Origin: Physcia stellaris
Lineage: Eukaryota > Ascomycota > Lecanoromycetes > Caliciales > Physciaceae
Reading direction: 5' to 3'
DNA length: 64,000 nt
Assembly: GCA_018902385.1 (NCBI GenBank)
Contig: JABSSW010000014.1
Coordinates: 620,001 to 684,000, forward strand
A program made the position numbers and the translations under genes. Positions 10,982-23,057 of this stretch are shown piece by piece; positions within the stretch are counted from its first letter, which is position 1, and the number at the start of each line of letters is the position of its first letter. Under the pieces are notes generated by a model. That model ran no database searches, was not told the origin of the DNA, and was given only the letters and a program-made list of their open reading frames with translations.

Positions 10982-12103
10982 CTAATACACCCTCCGTATT
11001 GGCTTCCTCCCAACAGTAACATAAAGAATCCGATACAGATCCTTCATCTCCTCCCCACCTTCCTCACAGCACCTCCTCGCCTCCTCCATATACTCATTGA
11101 TCTGCCTTCTCTCCCACGACCTACACCCGGTCCTCAAAAGCAGCGGCAGCACCTGCCGGTAAACCATCCACTGCCACCTCATCATATGCCGACCTATCCT
11201 CCTCGCCTCTGGATGGCCCCTGTCGGCATACCCTTCATGAAGCGGCATGATATACTCGCAGGGCTCAACATCCACAAGGCCGGCCGTGAACATCATCGTC
11301 CGCTCCGCATGATCACCACACTCGGGATCCAGCCCTAGCTGCTTCGCACCGTTAATCGCAACATCCATAAACTTCCACCCACGCGACACCTCCACGTGGC
11401 CGAGCTCCGCATGCTCTTTATACACCGAGAACCCGGTATCCTGGACCTCGAACCAGCCATCCGTGTTCAGCAAGCAGGTAACATCGCAAATGAAGCGCTC
11501 CCACCGCGCCATGCGGAATATCAACAGCCGGCAGAACACGAAGTCGAAGGTGCCGTCCCTTAGCCTCTCGTCGGTCCGGTACACCTCGTCGAAGCTGCCT
11601 TGAATGAAGGTCACGTTGCTCGGCGTGGAATCCGCGTACGCGAAGGGGGCGCGCGTCTCGTCGATGCCGTACACCGTCGAGAAGGGGAACATGCGGCCCA
11701 GTTCCCGCGTTATGATCCCGGTGCCGCAGTCGATGTCGAGGATGAGGTTCGGGTGCGTCAGAGGCGCGTGGAATATGCGGCCGTGCATCAGTTCTCGCAG
11801 CGCGGCGGCTTGGTCTTCGAGGCGGATGTGGTGGTCTAGCTTTGGGAGCATTGGGGAGGGCGCGGAAGCGGGGGGTTGTTGGCTGTTTTCGGGCGCTTCG
11901 GCCATTTCGGTGATGGTGGGTAGTTGGGGCGTGTATCTTGAGAGGTTTGGGGAAGGGGGTCCGCGGGCGCGCTTGGGGAGGGTTTTGGGCTTGGTGCTGC
12001 GGGAATGGGGAGATGACATTTTGATACCTTTTAGGGATGCTGTGTGAACGATTGTGAGACTTGGTGACACTGCTATGGACACTGTATAAAGAATTTGTGA
12101 CAT
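10982..12103 (-). CDS. LaeA-like SAM-dependent methyltransferase
   Basis: A single-exon frame encodes 373 aa. The class I methyltransferase core begins at about residue 95. Motif I is LILDIDCGTGIITRELG (about 120-136), followed by a motif II acidic position (GIDE). The post-I block is DFVFCRLLIF, and a GWFEVQDTG strand occupies the usual LaeA-like position. The C-terminal helical part (MMRWQWMVYRQVLPLLL) is typical of the fungal LaeA/TAM-like family. Members include global regulators of secondary metabolism, but many paralogues have unknown substrates. The first about 85 residues are basic and proline rich. A TATAAATA at 12180-12173 supports the ATG at 12103. An internal ATG at 12019 is the alternative start. 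Confidence 0.82.
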   Translation of the reverse strand: MSQILYTVSIAVSPSLTIVHTASLKGIKMSSPHSRSTKPKTLPKRARGPPSPNLSRYTPQLPTITEMAEAPENSQQPPASAPSPMLPKLDHHIRLEDQAAALRELMHGRIFHAPLTHPNLILDIDCGTGIITRELGRMFPFSTVYGIDETRAPFAYADSTPSNVTFIQGSFDEVYRTDERLRDGTFDFVFCRLLIFRMARWERFICDVTCLLNTDGWFEVQDTGFSVYKEHAELGHVEVSRGWKFMDVAINGAKQLGLDPECGDHAERTMMFTAGLVDVEPCEYIMPLHEGYADRGHPEARRIGRHMMRWQWMVYRQVLPLLLRTGCRSWERRQINEYMEEARRCCEEGGEEMKDLYRILYVTVGRKPIRRVY

Positions 12104-12172
12104 GGAACGATGGAAAGAGTGATGGTTGATAAGTGATGAGCAGTCTCGATCTGATGTCTGTGTTACCTGTCA

Positions 12173-12180
12173 TATTTATA
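12173..12180 (-). promoter_or_regulatory. TATA-like box of the methyltransferase gene
   Basis: TATAAATA on the minus strand lies about 70 nt upstream of the ATG at 12103. No other ATG lies between the expected transcription start and 12103, so this supports the longer start. Confidence 0.45.
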
Positions 12181-14052
12181 GTGAGTCTTAGGAGCGGGTT
12201 GAGGAAGTGTGGGGAGATTGTGGAGAAAAACAATTAGCCGTTGAGTGCGTCTTGAGATTCCCAACAGTCATTTTGTTAATCAGTCTGGTCAGAGAGTGGA
12301 GACATTATGTGGACCGTTGAACTTGTCTTGGCGCATATAGTCCCAACAGATATATTTTTATCGAAATCTTCTACTCGGCTGAGTCATACTCCTCCGTGCA
12401 TGCCTGAGGCTGTTCAGCCTTGCGGTTTATACTTTTCGCATATTGGGGTTCGCTTAGCCTGAGTTTTTGGCTTCGATGCTGATTTCCACTACCTGGAGTG
12501 ATTTCTCCTTACTCATTCCAAAAGGAACAAACTGTCACTACCGCCTCCTCGGTTGGTGATAAGGCTTGAGGTCATCAATCGCTGAATCGAGCCACAGTTG
12601 CTAACTTTTCCTTATCACCACGCCAGAGTTCTCCTCGTGCGGTTCCAATCTATCGAGCTCTTGAAGTCACGTCCTTAAGTGGTTATCAGTAAGCATTATC
12701 ACAGAGAACATGTCATGTGGCCATATAAAACAACTTTTTTGATCAAGACTTCGTAACGATTAGATACTTAGGAGAGAATCTAGCTGTCACTTTAGAGTGA
12801 TCTGCTTTCAATCTTGTTTGTCGAAGAGGAATTCCCTACCGCCGTACAAGCAGGCTACATAGAACAATCTTTCACTAAGGTACCTACTGGTAATTTGTGT
12901 ATGAAGTTGGTTACTTGGTAGAAATACTCATCACTCTATTACTAGTGCGTGGATCCGGGGCTTATATGCTGTGTGCTGAGTAATTGGTAGACTTCCGGAA
13001 TTAAGGGAAGTTTTATTGGTTTTTAATAGGGTGGCTAGAGTTTCGCGTCTTCACATGTATAGTTTCTTATTATGGAGGGTGGTTAGTGTTGATGAATTTA
13101 TTCTGATTTCAAGAAGTAGGTAAGCTTCACAAAAATTATCCTGCTGTACAGAAATTTCTCAGGGAGTCACTGCGAAAGCTAATCACCCCTGTGCCAATAT
13201 AAGCGACATTACGGTGCAATTCCGGGGTGCTGCCAGACGGGCGAGGTAAGGGATAGTAGCGGACTATAAGTTCACCTAAACAAACATCCATTATAAATCT
13301 AATGTTTGGACCAGGAACGTCGGATGACCTCCGGGTGCAGCTCCGGGGGCTCCTCCGAGGGAGTGCACCCATCGCGGGGCGTCTGTTTACCAAGGTGAGT
13401 TCCGTATCCATTTATTCGTCGTTTAAGCAGCATCCCCCAAGGTCTAATGATACATACCCTAACCCTACCCGCAAATTATACATTAATTAGACAAGGAGGG
13501 GTGCTGCTTGAACGACGAACAAAGGGATACTGCTTGTCTTCATCAACATTTGTGAACATGCATATGCAAAACCCAGTCATGCTCGTTGATTTCTCGTGGT
13601 CAGTCGCCGTTTACGAGAAAGGATCTAACAACGAATTGCAGGAGAAGACATCCCACGATCGAGTCTCAAGCGCGTCGTGGATAATAGTCCAGAAATCGAA
13701 GCTTTGCTCTTGTCTATGCTACAGTCACGATAGATCAACCTTGATCAAGTGACAGGCAGCTTTCTCGACATATGATTTTATGATCCAAAAATAAATATGC
13801 GAGACGTTCTATCATGACAAACTTGTTTCGGAAACTTGCCGTGCGCTGCGGCTATGGTGTGCCGTGAGTGGAACAAGCCATTTACAGGATATCCGACGGA
13901 AAGCGTCAAACAAGGAACAAATGAGATTCTCGTGAGAGCAGATCATATAAGTAAGAACATGGGAACTCCCAATTTGACTCGCAGGTACTGGTTTGGACTG
14001 CAGGAGTTGCAATCGAACCCGGTTTCTCACTGCCCTCTTCCGCAATCCAGAA
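12181..14052. other. Intergenic, no gene seen
   Basis: About 1.9 kb. A short CCCTAACCCTA string at about 13455 resembles two telomere units but is too short to mean more. The open frames at 13136-13752 are short and of random composition. Confidence 0.5.
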
Positions 14053-14909
14053 ATGAGACCCTCACGCAAGAGAAAGCCGCTATCCACCCTCCCACTTCAT
14101 CTCCTCCTCTTCTTGTCCCTCATCCCCACCCTCCACGCCGTCGACGTAACCATACTCTACATAGATGACAACCGGCCCGGGCTCGTGCACGTGACCTGCA
14201 CCAATCTCCCTCCCGGAGTCTGCTGCAGCGTGCCCACCATCCAGCAACGGAATCCCACCACCGACAGACTAGAAACCAAGACCGCCCCAGCCAAGTCTCT
14301 ACTGTTCGAACACTTGATCGTAGGCGACATCGCAGCAGCATGGAAGCGCCGGGAACCCGGACCAGAGGACCCGCCTACCGCTGTGCAGACGGAGCTCAAC
14401 GGCTGTTCGTCCCGCATACTCAATACGGGCCATGGGCCCGGTATGTGGTGGCAGAATTACCTTCCCATAGCTCCGATCCCTAGGATCCCGGCGTATACCC
14501 GTCCTGATTGGTTGGCAGGACCGCGCGGGGATAAGGATCTAGGGGGCGGGAGCTATATCCGGGTGCCCACGATTGCGCAGCCGCCGGATGGGAAGATGGC
14601 GAATATACTCACGATGGAGGGGTGCTTGGGCTGGTGTATGGTGGGAGCCAGTGGTTTGCGAGTGCTGCTGCGGCTAGGGTCGTGGCGCGGGCTCAGGGCG
14701 GGCTTGCTACATTTCCGAAGAAGGCGAAAAGAGGAATCAGGAGTGAGTTGAAGGGGACGGTGTACGCGCAGGGGCCTTCAAAGTGGGTTTATCCTGATAA
14801 GGTGCAGGTTAATGGGACTGAGTATTTTGGTGGGGGAACGAACTTGGTCTATGAGAGTAAAGATGGGCGGCTGCTGAACCTGACTTCCGCGAGCGAGAGC
14901 GGTGGCTAG
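14053..14909 (+). CDS. Secreted protein of unknown function with a one-base frame break
   Basis: The ATG at 14053 starts a signal peptide: basic n-region, then STLPLHLLLFLSLIPTLHA, with cleavage near residue 25. The mature part has several cysteines (VTCTNLPPGVCCSVP, then NGCSSRIL), fitting an extracellular disulphide-bonded protein. The frame from 14053 runs to 14751, but its last about 45 codons look random. The natural end (LGLVYGGSQWFASAAAARV... to VNGTEYFGGGTNLVYES) is in the next frame up to 14909. The switch falls in the four-G run at 14619-14622, and one more G gives about 285 aa. A GTATGT donor at 14441 could pair with the AG at 14580, but that would delete a conserved-looking Tyr-Ile-Arg-Val-Pro segment. 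I prefer the frameshift. Confidence 0.62.
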
Positions 14910-15699
14910 TTTGCTGTGATAGCCTTTAGTGATGAGTTAGGATTTTAAATGTCTCTTGGTCTTGGTTTTTCTCACGCGTTTCTTGTCGTAAGATTCGGGA
15001 AGAGCTATCGTTTTAACCATACTATCAGAAGGACCTACCTGACTAGATCTTGTAATTACAATCAAATCCCCCATGGCAATCAACCCCGGAAACACTTCAG
15101 AAATATTATCGAATCGGCAATCTCATATCAACGTTTACATCGACCTGACAGATCATCACAATTCCGAACCTTTTCAACATCAGTACTTTATAATCATAGC
15201 AATACATTTTACTTCCAATAACTCTCTTACGACAGCAAATAATTTCACTCAACTTCTGCTTCATAGCTCTTTCTCGGACTCATGATCATCTCATTGAGCT
15301 GGCCAGTAAGCAAGGTGAAAAGACTGCTTATCGTCCATGCTGATATCCAGGAAAACCCGATGGGAATGCACATCTTAAAGACCGTGCGATCTTGCCCCGT
15401 AAGTAAGCGCAGCTTGGTGAGGATCAAATGGATAACAAAAGAGGAGGGATACCTCACAGATCGTCAAGATTCCAGCCTATGCTGACTCAATCTATCATGA
15501 TGCCCCTGGATCCGCGAATGTTCGGCCGCTTGTGTGGGCACGCACATCAATAGAGTATGGTAACGGTTCTTCTTCTTACGCAAAGGTGCTCTCCTTATGA
15601 TTCGATGACGATATGACAACATAGCGCCAAGAGTATATATTCCGAGTCTCCCTGGTTCATAGGTCTGCCCAAGCAAGACCATCAAAAAGTACTCAAGAA
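14910..15699. other. Intergenic, no gene seen
   Basis: About 0.8 kb separates two convergent genes. Open frames near 15073-15485 on both strands overlap each other and show no features I can support. Confidence 0.45.
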
Positions 15700-16175
15700 T
15701 CAGACAAAATTCCAAGTCCCCTGCAGCACCCCCGTCGCCGTATTGCCAATCTTCTTGAAAGCCGTCTCGGAGAGATCGATATGCGTCGCACTCTGTCCGA
15801 AGAAACCCTTCAGTCAGCCTCCCATTCCCCCAGCTAACATCTCAACATCGCCAAAAGCATCACATGAAAGGGGATCTTCAAAAAGAAAGCGGGGAAGGAG
15901 AAACGTACACAACCAGCACACTTATCGCCAACCTTAACCGTCACGCTCTTCCCGTTCGCCGAATTGGTCACTTTGAGGCTCTTCCCACACTTCGAGGCGC
16001 TGAAAGCGGAGGGCCCTAGAGCAACGACGAGCTTGCCCCCGTTATTGGCTCCGCATGCGCTGATGCCGGCGCTGGCATCGTAATAGGTGATCTGGCCGGT
16101 TGTTCGCTTCTCCAATGGGGAAGCGAAGGCCAGGGAAAAAGTAGCTAAGATGGCGAGTGGAGTGGTGAAGTGCAT
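15700..16175 (-). CDS. Small secreted double-psi beta-barrel (RlpA/barwin/expansin-like) protein
   Basis: Two exons (16175-15909 and 15792-15700; 116-nt intron, GTACGT donor, ACAG acceptor) encode 119 aa. A signal peptide (MHFTTPLAILATFSLAFASP, then a Lys-Arg site) is followed by a compact barrel. It has ITYYDASAGISACGANN with the Thr-Tyr-Tyr-Asp start, a CGKSLKVTNSANGKSVTVKV strand pair, DKCAGCSATHIDLS, and the C-terminal ETAFKKIGN...GTWNF. Cys and the DKCAGC-HIDLS block are typical of single-domain fungal DPBB proteins. Some of these bind wall polysaccharide or inhibit proteases, and none of these roles can be assigned here. The intron is longer than its neighbours. The length is normal for the family. 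Confidence 0.88.
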
Positions 16176-17029
16176 TTTCGCGACGAGTTTGGGATAGCTG
16201 GATTGCTGGTGATGGGGGAGGTGGTAGGATTGAGTTTTGAAGTTTAAGTGGTGATGAATGTCTTGGGAGACGAAAGGGAATTGCTCGCTACTTATATTCG
16301 GTGAGTGCGTTGCTTCGGTACTGCTGACGGTCATTGAAATTCTGCTTTTCGAGACTGGCCGCGGCTGATACCTCTGAGGCTGGAGATCTTGTTGGTGTTC
16401 CATCAACAATAATTCGGAGATCATCAAAGGATCCAGACCATCGTCGACGACCTATCAATCGCATCGATACTCGGCCGCAACATCCTTGTCGTAGGGTATC
16501 ATAAAAATTACTATCTTTGTCTGCGCGTCGAATGATGGTCCGATTACGCAAGACGCAACGTTAGCAGCCAATTGTCTCCTTCTCCGCGTAAATCAGCCTC
16601 AGTGTGCAGTCATTCAGCGTTACATGACTCGAAACGATTTGTTCCTGGATGTCGAAAAGCCACACCAACGCGCTTCGTCATCAGCGCCAGCCAACCAAAG
16701 TGGGGAAGATCGCGGAGATATCATCTAGATGTTCTCGGACGTGTTGGAACAATCCTCCAGATGCTCACATCCAATTGCTACATTAACAGGGCTAACGTGA
16801 TTCGACACGATCAGCCGCGTGTTCTGCTCGCTTCGGTTAACCGGGTACTACCTTTCTGAAACTTAGGATTTCATTATTCTAGATTCCTCTACGCCTGCCC
16901 GAAATTAAATTTTTTAACATTGTGTGCAAGCTCCAGCGTTGGTCATTCAGTGTGTTCTCATGGTTCGGGGCACATATTTCGCCCTCAGTTTTAGGCATGA
17001 CAAATCCCCCATTGAAACAAAAGGATCTC
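16176..17029. other. Intergenic, no gene seen
   Basis: This holds the promoter side of the DPBB gene and about 700 bp with only short random open frames. Confidence 0.45.
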
Positions 17030-17228
17030 TTCAGCAATAGCCAGTATTGCGACGCACTGGGAGATTCAACTACAGTCCTACTCTTAGTGCTTATCCCTTC
17101 AGAAATAGCCAGTATCGCGACGCACTGGAAAATCAACAACGGTCTTACTTTTAGTGCTTATCTTTTCAGCAATAGTCAGTATTGCGACGCACTGGGAGAT
17201 TAACTACGGTCTTACTCTTAGTGCTTAC
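17030..17228. repeat. Minisatellite, three tandem copies of a 67-68 bp unit
   Basis: Units start TTCAG at 17030, 17098 and 17165. Each contains AATAG-CAGTAT-GCGACGCACTGG, then a TCAACA/TAACTA block and CTTA-T-TTAGTGCTTA. Copies 1 and 3 are closest, and copy 2 differs at several positions. The array ends with GTGCTTAC at about 17228. Confidence 0.8.
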
Positions 17229-19068
17229 AAGGATGTTCCAGCTGAAACTCGACGTCATTCCTGACAACATAGAAATTAAAGAAGATCACCGGGACCGACC
17301 TTTAATTCCCACCGAAACAGTTCCCTTTCGTCAATATTCTCCCATTTGTCACTTCCGTGGAAAACTATCAAAAGAGTGTGCACTCAAACTATTCGCTACT
17401 TTCGACGCGTAAGCCTCCACGGCTGAGATCGAGCTGAAACGTGTTGGCGAAGAATGAAATTGCAGGAAGTGGTGGCACAGCTCAATTGAAGTTTCAAACA
17501 TCGACGAGACGAAACTTCAAGCACCTGCCGCATGACATGAGATGATGACGGATTACGTCATCAAGTTCTATCTTCGCTCGGGCCAGCATTTAATACTGAT
17601 GTCTCATTTCGCATTCCGTTCACACATTGAGAACATGTCCTACCTTCCTGTTACTTTTGGGCCGCTTTCCCTATAGTTGTTGTAAGGATAATGAGAACTC
17701 TCATGACCTTTTTCCACCTTCCATGGACATGACAGCTTTGCTTGCGATTTCATCTCCGCAGAGAAGGTATCAAATATTTTCTTGTAATGTCCCGTCAACA
17801 TCAGTATCGTAATCACTGACCTGCGCGACCAATTGGGCATGCTTCTGTGTATTCGGTATCATCCCTTTTCTCATGTCAGACGATGTTGATGCACGCAGTA
17901 CCCTATCCGGATCACAATATTGCATGCCTTATGAACTGGTAGGGGTTCGTCGTGATGTGCAAACGAGAACAAGGCGCACGAGATAGAAGAAGTTGTGAAG
18001 CTGCACCGATTTCGAAGGGTAAAAACCATCCACAAGAAGGTTTGCTGGTCCTATTGTATGAGCTTTAGTTGAGCCTGGCAAAGGACCATCATTCTTCAAG
18101 CCTATGTGTAGGTATCCACCCCACTCTGGGCTCTGAGAACCTGCGATACTGGAAACGCACTGAATTTCGCTTGGCGGAGTGCATGTCACGTCGAAGCCAT
18201 ATCTCCTTATCTCGACGCTGTTGCCTGCAGCGGATTCGAACCGAACTCTAGTTTGTCGCTTGATAGATTAATCAATGTAGTAGTCATAAACCTTCTGGAG
18301 ATGATTGATTCGGTTGTTTTAAGCCCCATAAGATTCGAGTGCTTAATGAAATAATAAATCGATCGATCAATTTCCCGAAATCATCGGTATTCTATGATCA
18401 CCTTCGCATAGCAGTACGTCCTGCCTCGTCTCCACCCATCGTCTTTGCTTCAGTGAGCATCAAGGACATCAACCTCCTCCTTTATACCCCTATTGTCTCT
18501 GGTGTAAACCTCGTTTCGCCACCGTGAAGGTACCAGCGCTGCATGAGATGCAAAGGCGGTCTCCGAGGTCTGTTTTGAGGGTCTCAGAAAAGATAGACAG
18601 CCATCAAAGCCGCCAGACGCTGCAAATGCGTCACCGAGGTCCCTACATCGAGTGACTCAACGATGCTAAATTATACGTTTATCGCCGGTGTGGTCGTTGA
18701 TGGAGTGGCCCTATGCCTTCTCGTAAGGCCAGGGACTCAGATAGAAGGAAGTTTCCGGGGATTAGTCGCTCTAAGTGTTCCGTATATCCAGGAAATTTCG
18801 CTCGCAGAGCGATGTACCTCCGGTTCATCCAATTTGTCGCTCTGTCTAGCAAGCTATGTCAGACTTGTATGAGCAGTGTTAGCAGTCTGTGAGTTGCCAG
18901 CGGATGATCGCAATACTCTTCTGTGTCGTTGACAGCTGTAGCCCCCTTCAAAGCTAGATTCGACCCATTGTTTGATAAAGCAGTTCAGAGGCAGATATCA
19001 AATCATAATCCGCGGCGCAGCATGGATCAATATTGTGAGTATAGAAGTGTTATAAACCTAAGACCTTC
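17229..19068. other. Intergenic, no gene seen
   Basis: About 1.8 kb with no coding frame over about 90 codons, no recognisable domain and no RNA gene that I can identify. Confidence 0.5.
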
Positions 19069-20196
19069 TCATGCAGTAGCTATACTCCCATTTGCAGCCA
19101 GCGGACGAAAACTAATCATCTTGAGTACCCCTCGTGCCTGCAACATAAGCCCCGGTTTAAGTATCTCCTGCTCAACAGCAAAATCCATTTCTGCCACTTT
19201 CGAATTCGACCACCAGTTCGGTATGGTCCACAAGTAGAATTCAGCAAGCATAAGCAATGATGAGCTGACGAGACCCATTTCGGGATTCTGAGGAGCCACG
19301 GCCCTCAGGTCCAGCTCGAAAGTCTTGATTAGGCCAGAAGCGTCCCTCTTCCCCGTACCTCTGGCTGTCAATTTATCGAATAGAACATAGTTACCGTCAT
19401 AGGCTAGGATTATCATAGCTTCCATTATACAACCGAAAACCTTAAAAACAGTGTCTTTCTCTTCATCCTTATAATACCTATATTGTAAGCTTAGACCCCA
19501 GAATCGTGGATCAGTGAACTGTCCTGTCGCAGGATCGCTAAGAGTAGATGTTTGGTTTCCCACAGAACCGTGCGTCGAGAGTTGCGTAGTATTGTCTGAA
19601 GGGGCACTCCCAATCCTTGAATAAGTTTTAGTTCGAGTGATCGAAACCGTGCCAACCGGTCTCCCAAATAGCGTGACCTCGACTTTTACTGCAATTAAGG
19701 GAGTCCCATCAAGACGCCCAGTCCGTTCCATGGAATGAACTCCGTACTGAAGAGCAAGCATAACATGACCGTTTGTCATGGGTGGCGTGCGGAAGTCTGG
19801 TTTGGAAACAACGATTGCGATCATTACAGGTGTTTGAAACCGCCCATGGTACCGCCGTTCAACGTTTTGGGTATGGTCGTTCCAGTTTAAGGATTTACCC
19901 AGTTCCATGAAGGTAATGACAGCCATATGAGCATCGTATGGGTTCAGCTGGAGACCTTTGATGGACTGCGTAGTCAATGCGAAACCGGGAGGAAGAGGGG
20001 GCGAGACGCCTCTCTCGAGACTATGATTTGTCAGTATACTCCTTGCAATAGGCATTCTCGGAAATTACCTTGTTACATTATCGGACGTGGATGGGCTGAG
20101 TGCTATAGGTGCTGCAGCATTTAGGGGTCGAGGGCTAGCAATTGCGATTTGAGCAAGGTACAGAAGCTGTATGCAAAGGGTGGTAAGCTCCATCAT
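19069..20196 (-). CDS. Secreted protein of unknown function (359 aa)
   Basis: Exon 1 (20196-20069) encodes a signal peptide (MMELTTLCIQLLYLAQIAIA, cleavage near residue 21). A 47-nt intron (GTAATT donor, ACTGAC branch site, CATAG acceptor) joins it to exon 2 (20020-19069). The mature protein has no domain I recognise. Visible blocks are LNPYDAHMAVITFMELG near the N-terminus, a hydrophobic MLALQYGVHSM, a Ser/Thr-rich loop around residues 165-200, and a hydrophobic LLMLAEFYLWTIPNWW near the C-terminus. Cysteines are scarce, which is unusual for an effector-like protein. The smooth splice to a signal peptide makes the gene credible. The open frame without exon 1 would lack any targeting signal. 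Confidence 0.7.
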
Positions 20197-20437
20197 GGAC
20201 GTATGCAGGGAAGTGTGAGGAACAAAAGGATGAGCAATAACGCCTCGAAAGATAACTTATAAATATTGTCGAAGGCACGGGTAAGATGGATAGTCTGCCT
20301 AGCGTGTAACGGCTTGCGGCTCTGTCATAGAGCCGCAATGTACTTACAGAAGTGGTGAAATCTTTCGCGCCAGCCTGTGCCACCTCATTTTCTTGCGAAT
20401 GGGGAAGAATATGCTGTTGCATCTTGGATCATTCGTA

Positions 20438-20890
20438 TCATGACATCGGACATATTGAAGGCTCTGTAACATCAGTCAAAAAACTGATATCTGACAACGA
20501 CGCCATCAGAAGAAGGCGGGACAGCAAGCGAAAAGTGGTCGCATATTCGGGTAGGCGGCGGTAATCGCTATGTCGCTTGCGAGTCTGTTTGGTCCATCTT
20601 TGCAGATGCTGCACATTTGCTGATAAGGTTTCCATAATTATCCATCCGAGGTGAATTGGTAATATACGGTAGAATGTGAACTTGTACGAAGAGGTTGTTG
20701 TGGTCAGAGTTAATAGACTTCTAGTCATGACCTGGTACGAAAAATTCTTCGCCGTCAGGGTCTTTCCCGGTTCCTTGGAAAGCACTCCCAGACTGCTGGG
20801 CTCACGAGGTCGCACTGGCATATCAAGAAATTTTCGATCGCCCAATAAACACTCCGCTTCGTCACTGTAGGCCTGCTCCTCAATCCTCAT
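20438..20890 (-). CDS. Doubtful open frame of 150 codons
   Basis: An ATG at 20890 opens a 150-codon frame. Its first 50 residues (acidic, then Pro/Arg/Lys rich) look more protein-like than the rest. There is no membrane helix, signal peptide or motif that I recognise. It may be the first exon of an undetected spliced gene or may be random. I list it so that it is not lost. Confidence 0.2.
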   Translation of the reverse strand: MRIEEQAYSDEAECLLGDRKFLDMPVRPREPSSLGVLSKEPGKTLTAKNFSYQVMTRSLLTLTTTTSSYKFTFYRILPIHLGWIIMETLSANVQHLQRWTKQTRKRHSDYRRLPEYATTFRLLSRLLLMASLSDISFLTDVTEPSICPMS

Positions 20891-21685
20891 CCGGCAGCCT
20901 CAGCGTGAATTGACTAGGAAAGAGGGTCTTGGAGCATGGTCCTTTAGAAGCGCGAGGCTGAGTTGCAAGGCAATCAGTCTGGCGAGCTGCGAAATAGTAG
21001 CGTGTTTCTTCGGCCGGAGGTTAATTGGAGCTCCGCGATTCGTTACAGTTAGGATGATTTTGCTGGCTTGCCGTATCTGTGAAGGGAAGGTAAGCTAGCT
21101 TAGTCCTCGCCGCTTGACCGTTAATGGACGCCACCTAGCCCCTTTGCTCTAAGGAGATCTTTTAGCTGACTCGCTACCACTTAGCTCAGGCTGGATGCCG
21201 CCGACCAAAAACAGTAGGTCGGCTGTAAATCTCCCTACTGACTTGCTGGATGCCACCTGGCTTTCCTGCAGTCTCGAACATATCGACTCGCATACACAAT
21301 GTTAATCTTATCAATCAAAGATTCGGTCGCGAATCTTACCTGCATGGCTCCCGCCACGATTTCAATTCCCATTCAGTTCTCGTGTTACGAAAACCCAGCA
21401 GGCAACTCAGCCCGCACTCCAATTGTGAGTCAAGTCAGTAAAAATATTAATACCTCCGGCTTCAACCCATTTTTTTCTTCGAATCATGTTCTGTGCTGGT
21501 GATTCGTTGTCCTGATTACACAAGAGTTGGGGTCGAAAAGCCACCGGCGCCTAGCACAGTCTAGAACTTCTCTTTTGAGCATCTCAGATTAGATTCAGCC
21601 TTGGACAGGGCATACTTAGATTCTTTCATTTCCCCTCAATTTTTATCGTCATTATCCCATCTTCGAGAACTTTGGATCTTGAGCC
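20891..21685. other. Intergenic, no gene seen
   Basis: About 0.8 kb. Two weak local repeats (TAGCTGACTCGCTACCACTT and TCCCTACTGACTTGCTGGAT with shared GCTGGATGCC blocks, 21170-21260) are visible. I see no coding frame of interest. Confidence 0.4.
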
Positions 21686-22571
21686 ATGGGTTTGAACCGT
21701 GGCTTAGTCGCAGCATCAATCACCAGCGGTTCTTCGACAACAACAGCAGCTCGTGACCTGCCTGCCGCAAGTATTTGTGGGCACTGGACTGATGGTTCCG
21801 GAAAAAGTGCGCTCGTTCTCCCTGCCTCGCCAAACGCCGTATTGATCAGCTGAACAGCTAGCACGATCTCGTGCGACAACGGTGTCCCATGCCAGCAAGC
21901 GAGCACGCTGACCTTTGCTTATTCGAATCTGCTTTACTGCTCGAACAAATACGACACTCCTATAACGACCGTATATGATTATGGTTATGGACCTCCGCAC
22001 GGATGTGGGAGTGGCGAGTTATGTTGGTAAGCTTTTCGTGCGAGGTGCCGGCTTGGTAATAATGACTAGCTGACCGTGCCTCGATACTTCCAGTCCCAAA
22101 GCTCTTCCGTCCTTCATCCAGTATAATTTCAACAGTGGGCTCACAGTTCAGTGGGGATGTGTGACCGCGGGCGACATCACAGTGTCTGCGCACGCTGCCC
22201 GAGAAAGCTTTCCGGGCCGGCAGGTCGTGATCAGCTCCGCGCCAGCCTCGACAACGAGAGGTACATCAAATAGCGCAAATTCTGCTACGTTGACGGCTGA
22301 TCCAAAACCCTCTGCCTCGTCCTCGGGTCCAACTGCAGCGGCAACTACGACTACGCAAAAGGCCTCCCACGGAAATGGACTTAACACAGCGTCTGAAATC
22401 GGATCCGTTCTAGGAGCAATATTCGCCGCACTGGCGGTTGGAGTGGCTATCTACTTCGGGGTGAGAGAAGTCAAGAAACGGCGAGTGCATAATACTCTAC
22501 CAGTCAAACCTATCTCAAATCCAGCAACCCAAGCCCCACCAAGCCGCATGAGAAGGGCGCCGACAATTTGA
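21686..22571 (+). CDS. Single-pass membrane glycoprotein-like protein
   Basis: A tentative three-exon model (21686-21770, 21858-22026, 22094-22571) gives 243 aa. The second intron (67 nt, GTAAGC donor, CTGAC branch site, TTCCAG) is convincing. The first (87 nt) is less so and removes an in-frame TGA at about 21851. The ectodomain has paired cysteines (SCDNGVPCQQ, LYCSNKY, HGCGSGELCCPK), then a Ser/Thr/Ala-rich stalk, one transmembrane helix (SVLGAIFAALAVGVAIYFGV) and a basic cytoplasmic tail (REVKKRR). The layout resembles fungal wall-sensor or WSC-like membrane proteins, but no family can be named. There is no clear signal peptide in this model, so the N-terminus may be wrong. Confidence 0.6.
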
Positions 22572-23057
22572 AAGATGATTTGGCGGTACGGCTGTCAAGC
22601 TGCATAGATACTACTATCTCGGTAAAACTACCTATCCCATGCACCGGCGTAGAGTGGCACATTCTCTTTAGGTGCCCTTCCCACGCTACCTGCGGGTACA
22701 GTGCTGGAGGGCAACAGGCTCTTGCCTACCTACACAAAATCGTGCCACGTCCAGGCATGGGGACACCCTGGTAGGATTTGTTGGTGTATGGCATTTTAAA
22801 GCGAAGGAGGTGATGAAGAGGGAACCCTGCTTAGTAGTGGCCGTCATGACTGCAAGTGCGAATCAGCGCGCTCGCGCTTTATGAAGATGAGCCGCTGAAG
22901 CTGGTACCACCAGGTTCTCCTCGCCTTCGGGGCCGCACTTTCTGCAGGGTGGCATGCTCCCGATGGTGTGCGCAGTCACATGGTCAAAGGCTTGATTAGT
23001 CTCTTATTCGTGCCGACATAGAACCAGTATCAGCAGAGAATTATAGTTAAGATGAGT
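22572..23057. other. Intergenic, no gene seen
   Basis: About 0.5 kb between convergent 3' ends. I see nothing supported here. Confidence 0.45.

Noticed and set aside
11418-12233. 271-codon minus-strand frame with Arg/His/Pro bias
   Set aside because: It is an overlapping alternative frame of the methyltransferase gene; composition is typical of a frame-shifted GC-rich gene.
13450-13465. CCCTAACCCTA string resembling telomere repeats
   Set aside because: Less than two units long and internal; chance or trivial.
14441-14580. Alternative 140-nt intron in the secreted protein gene
   Set aside because: Phase would fit, but it would remove a coding-like segment and the end of the exon lacks a branch site; a missing G at 14619-14622 explains the frame change better.
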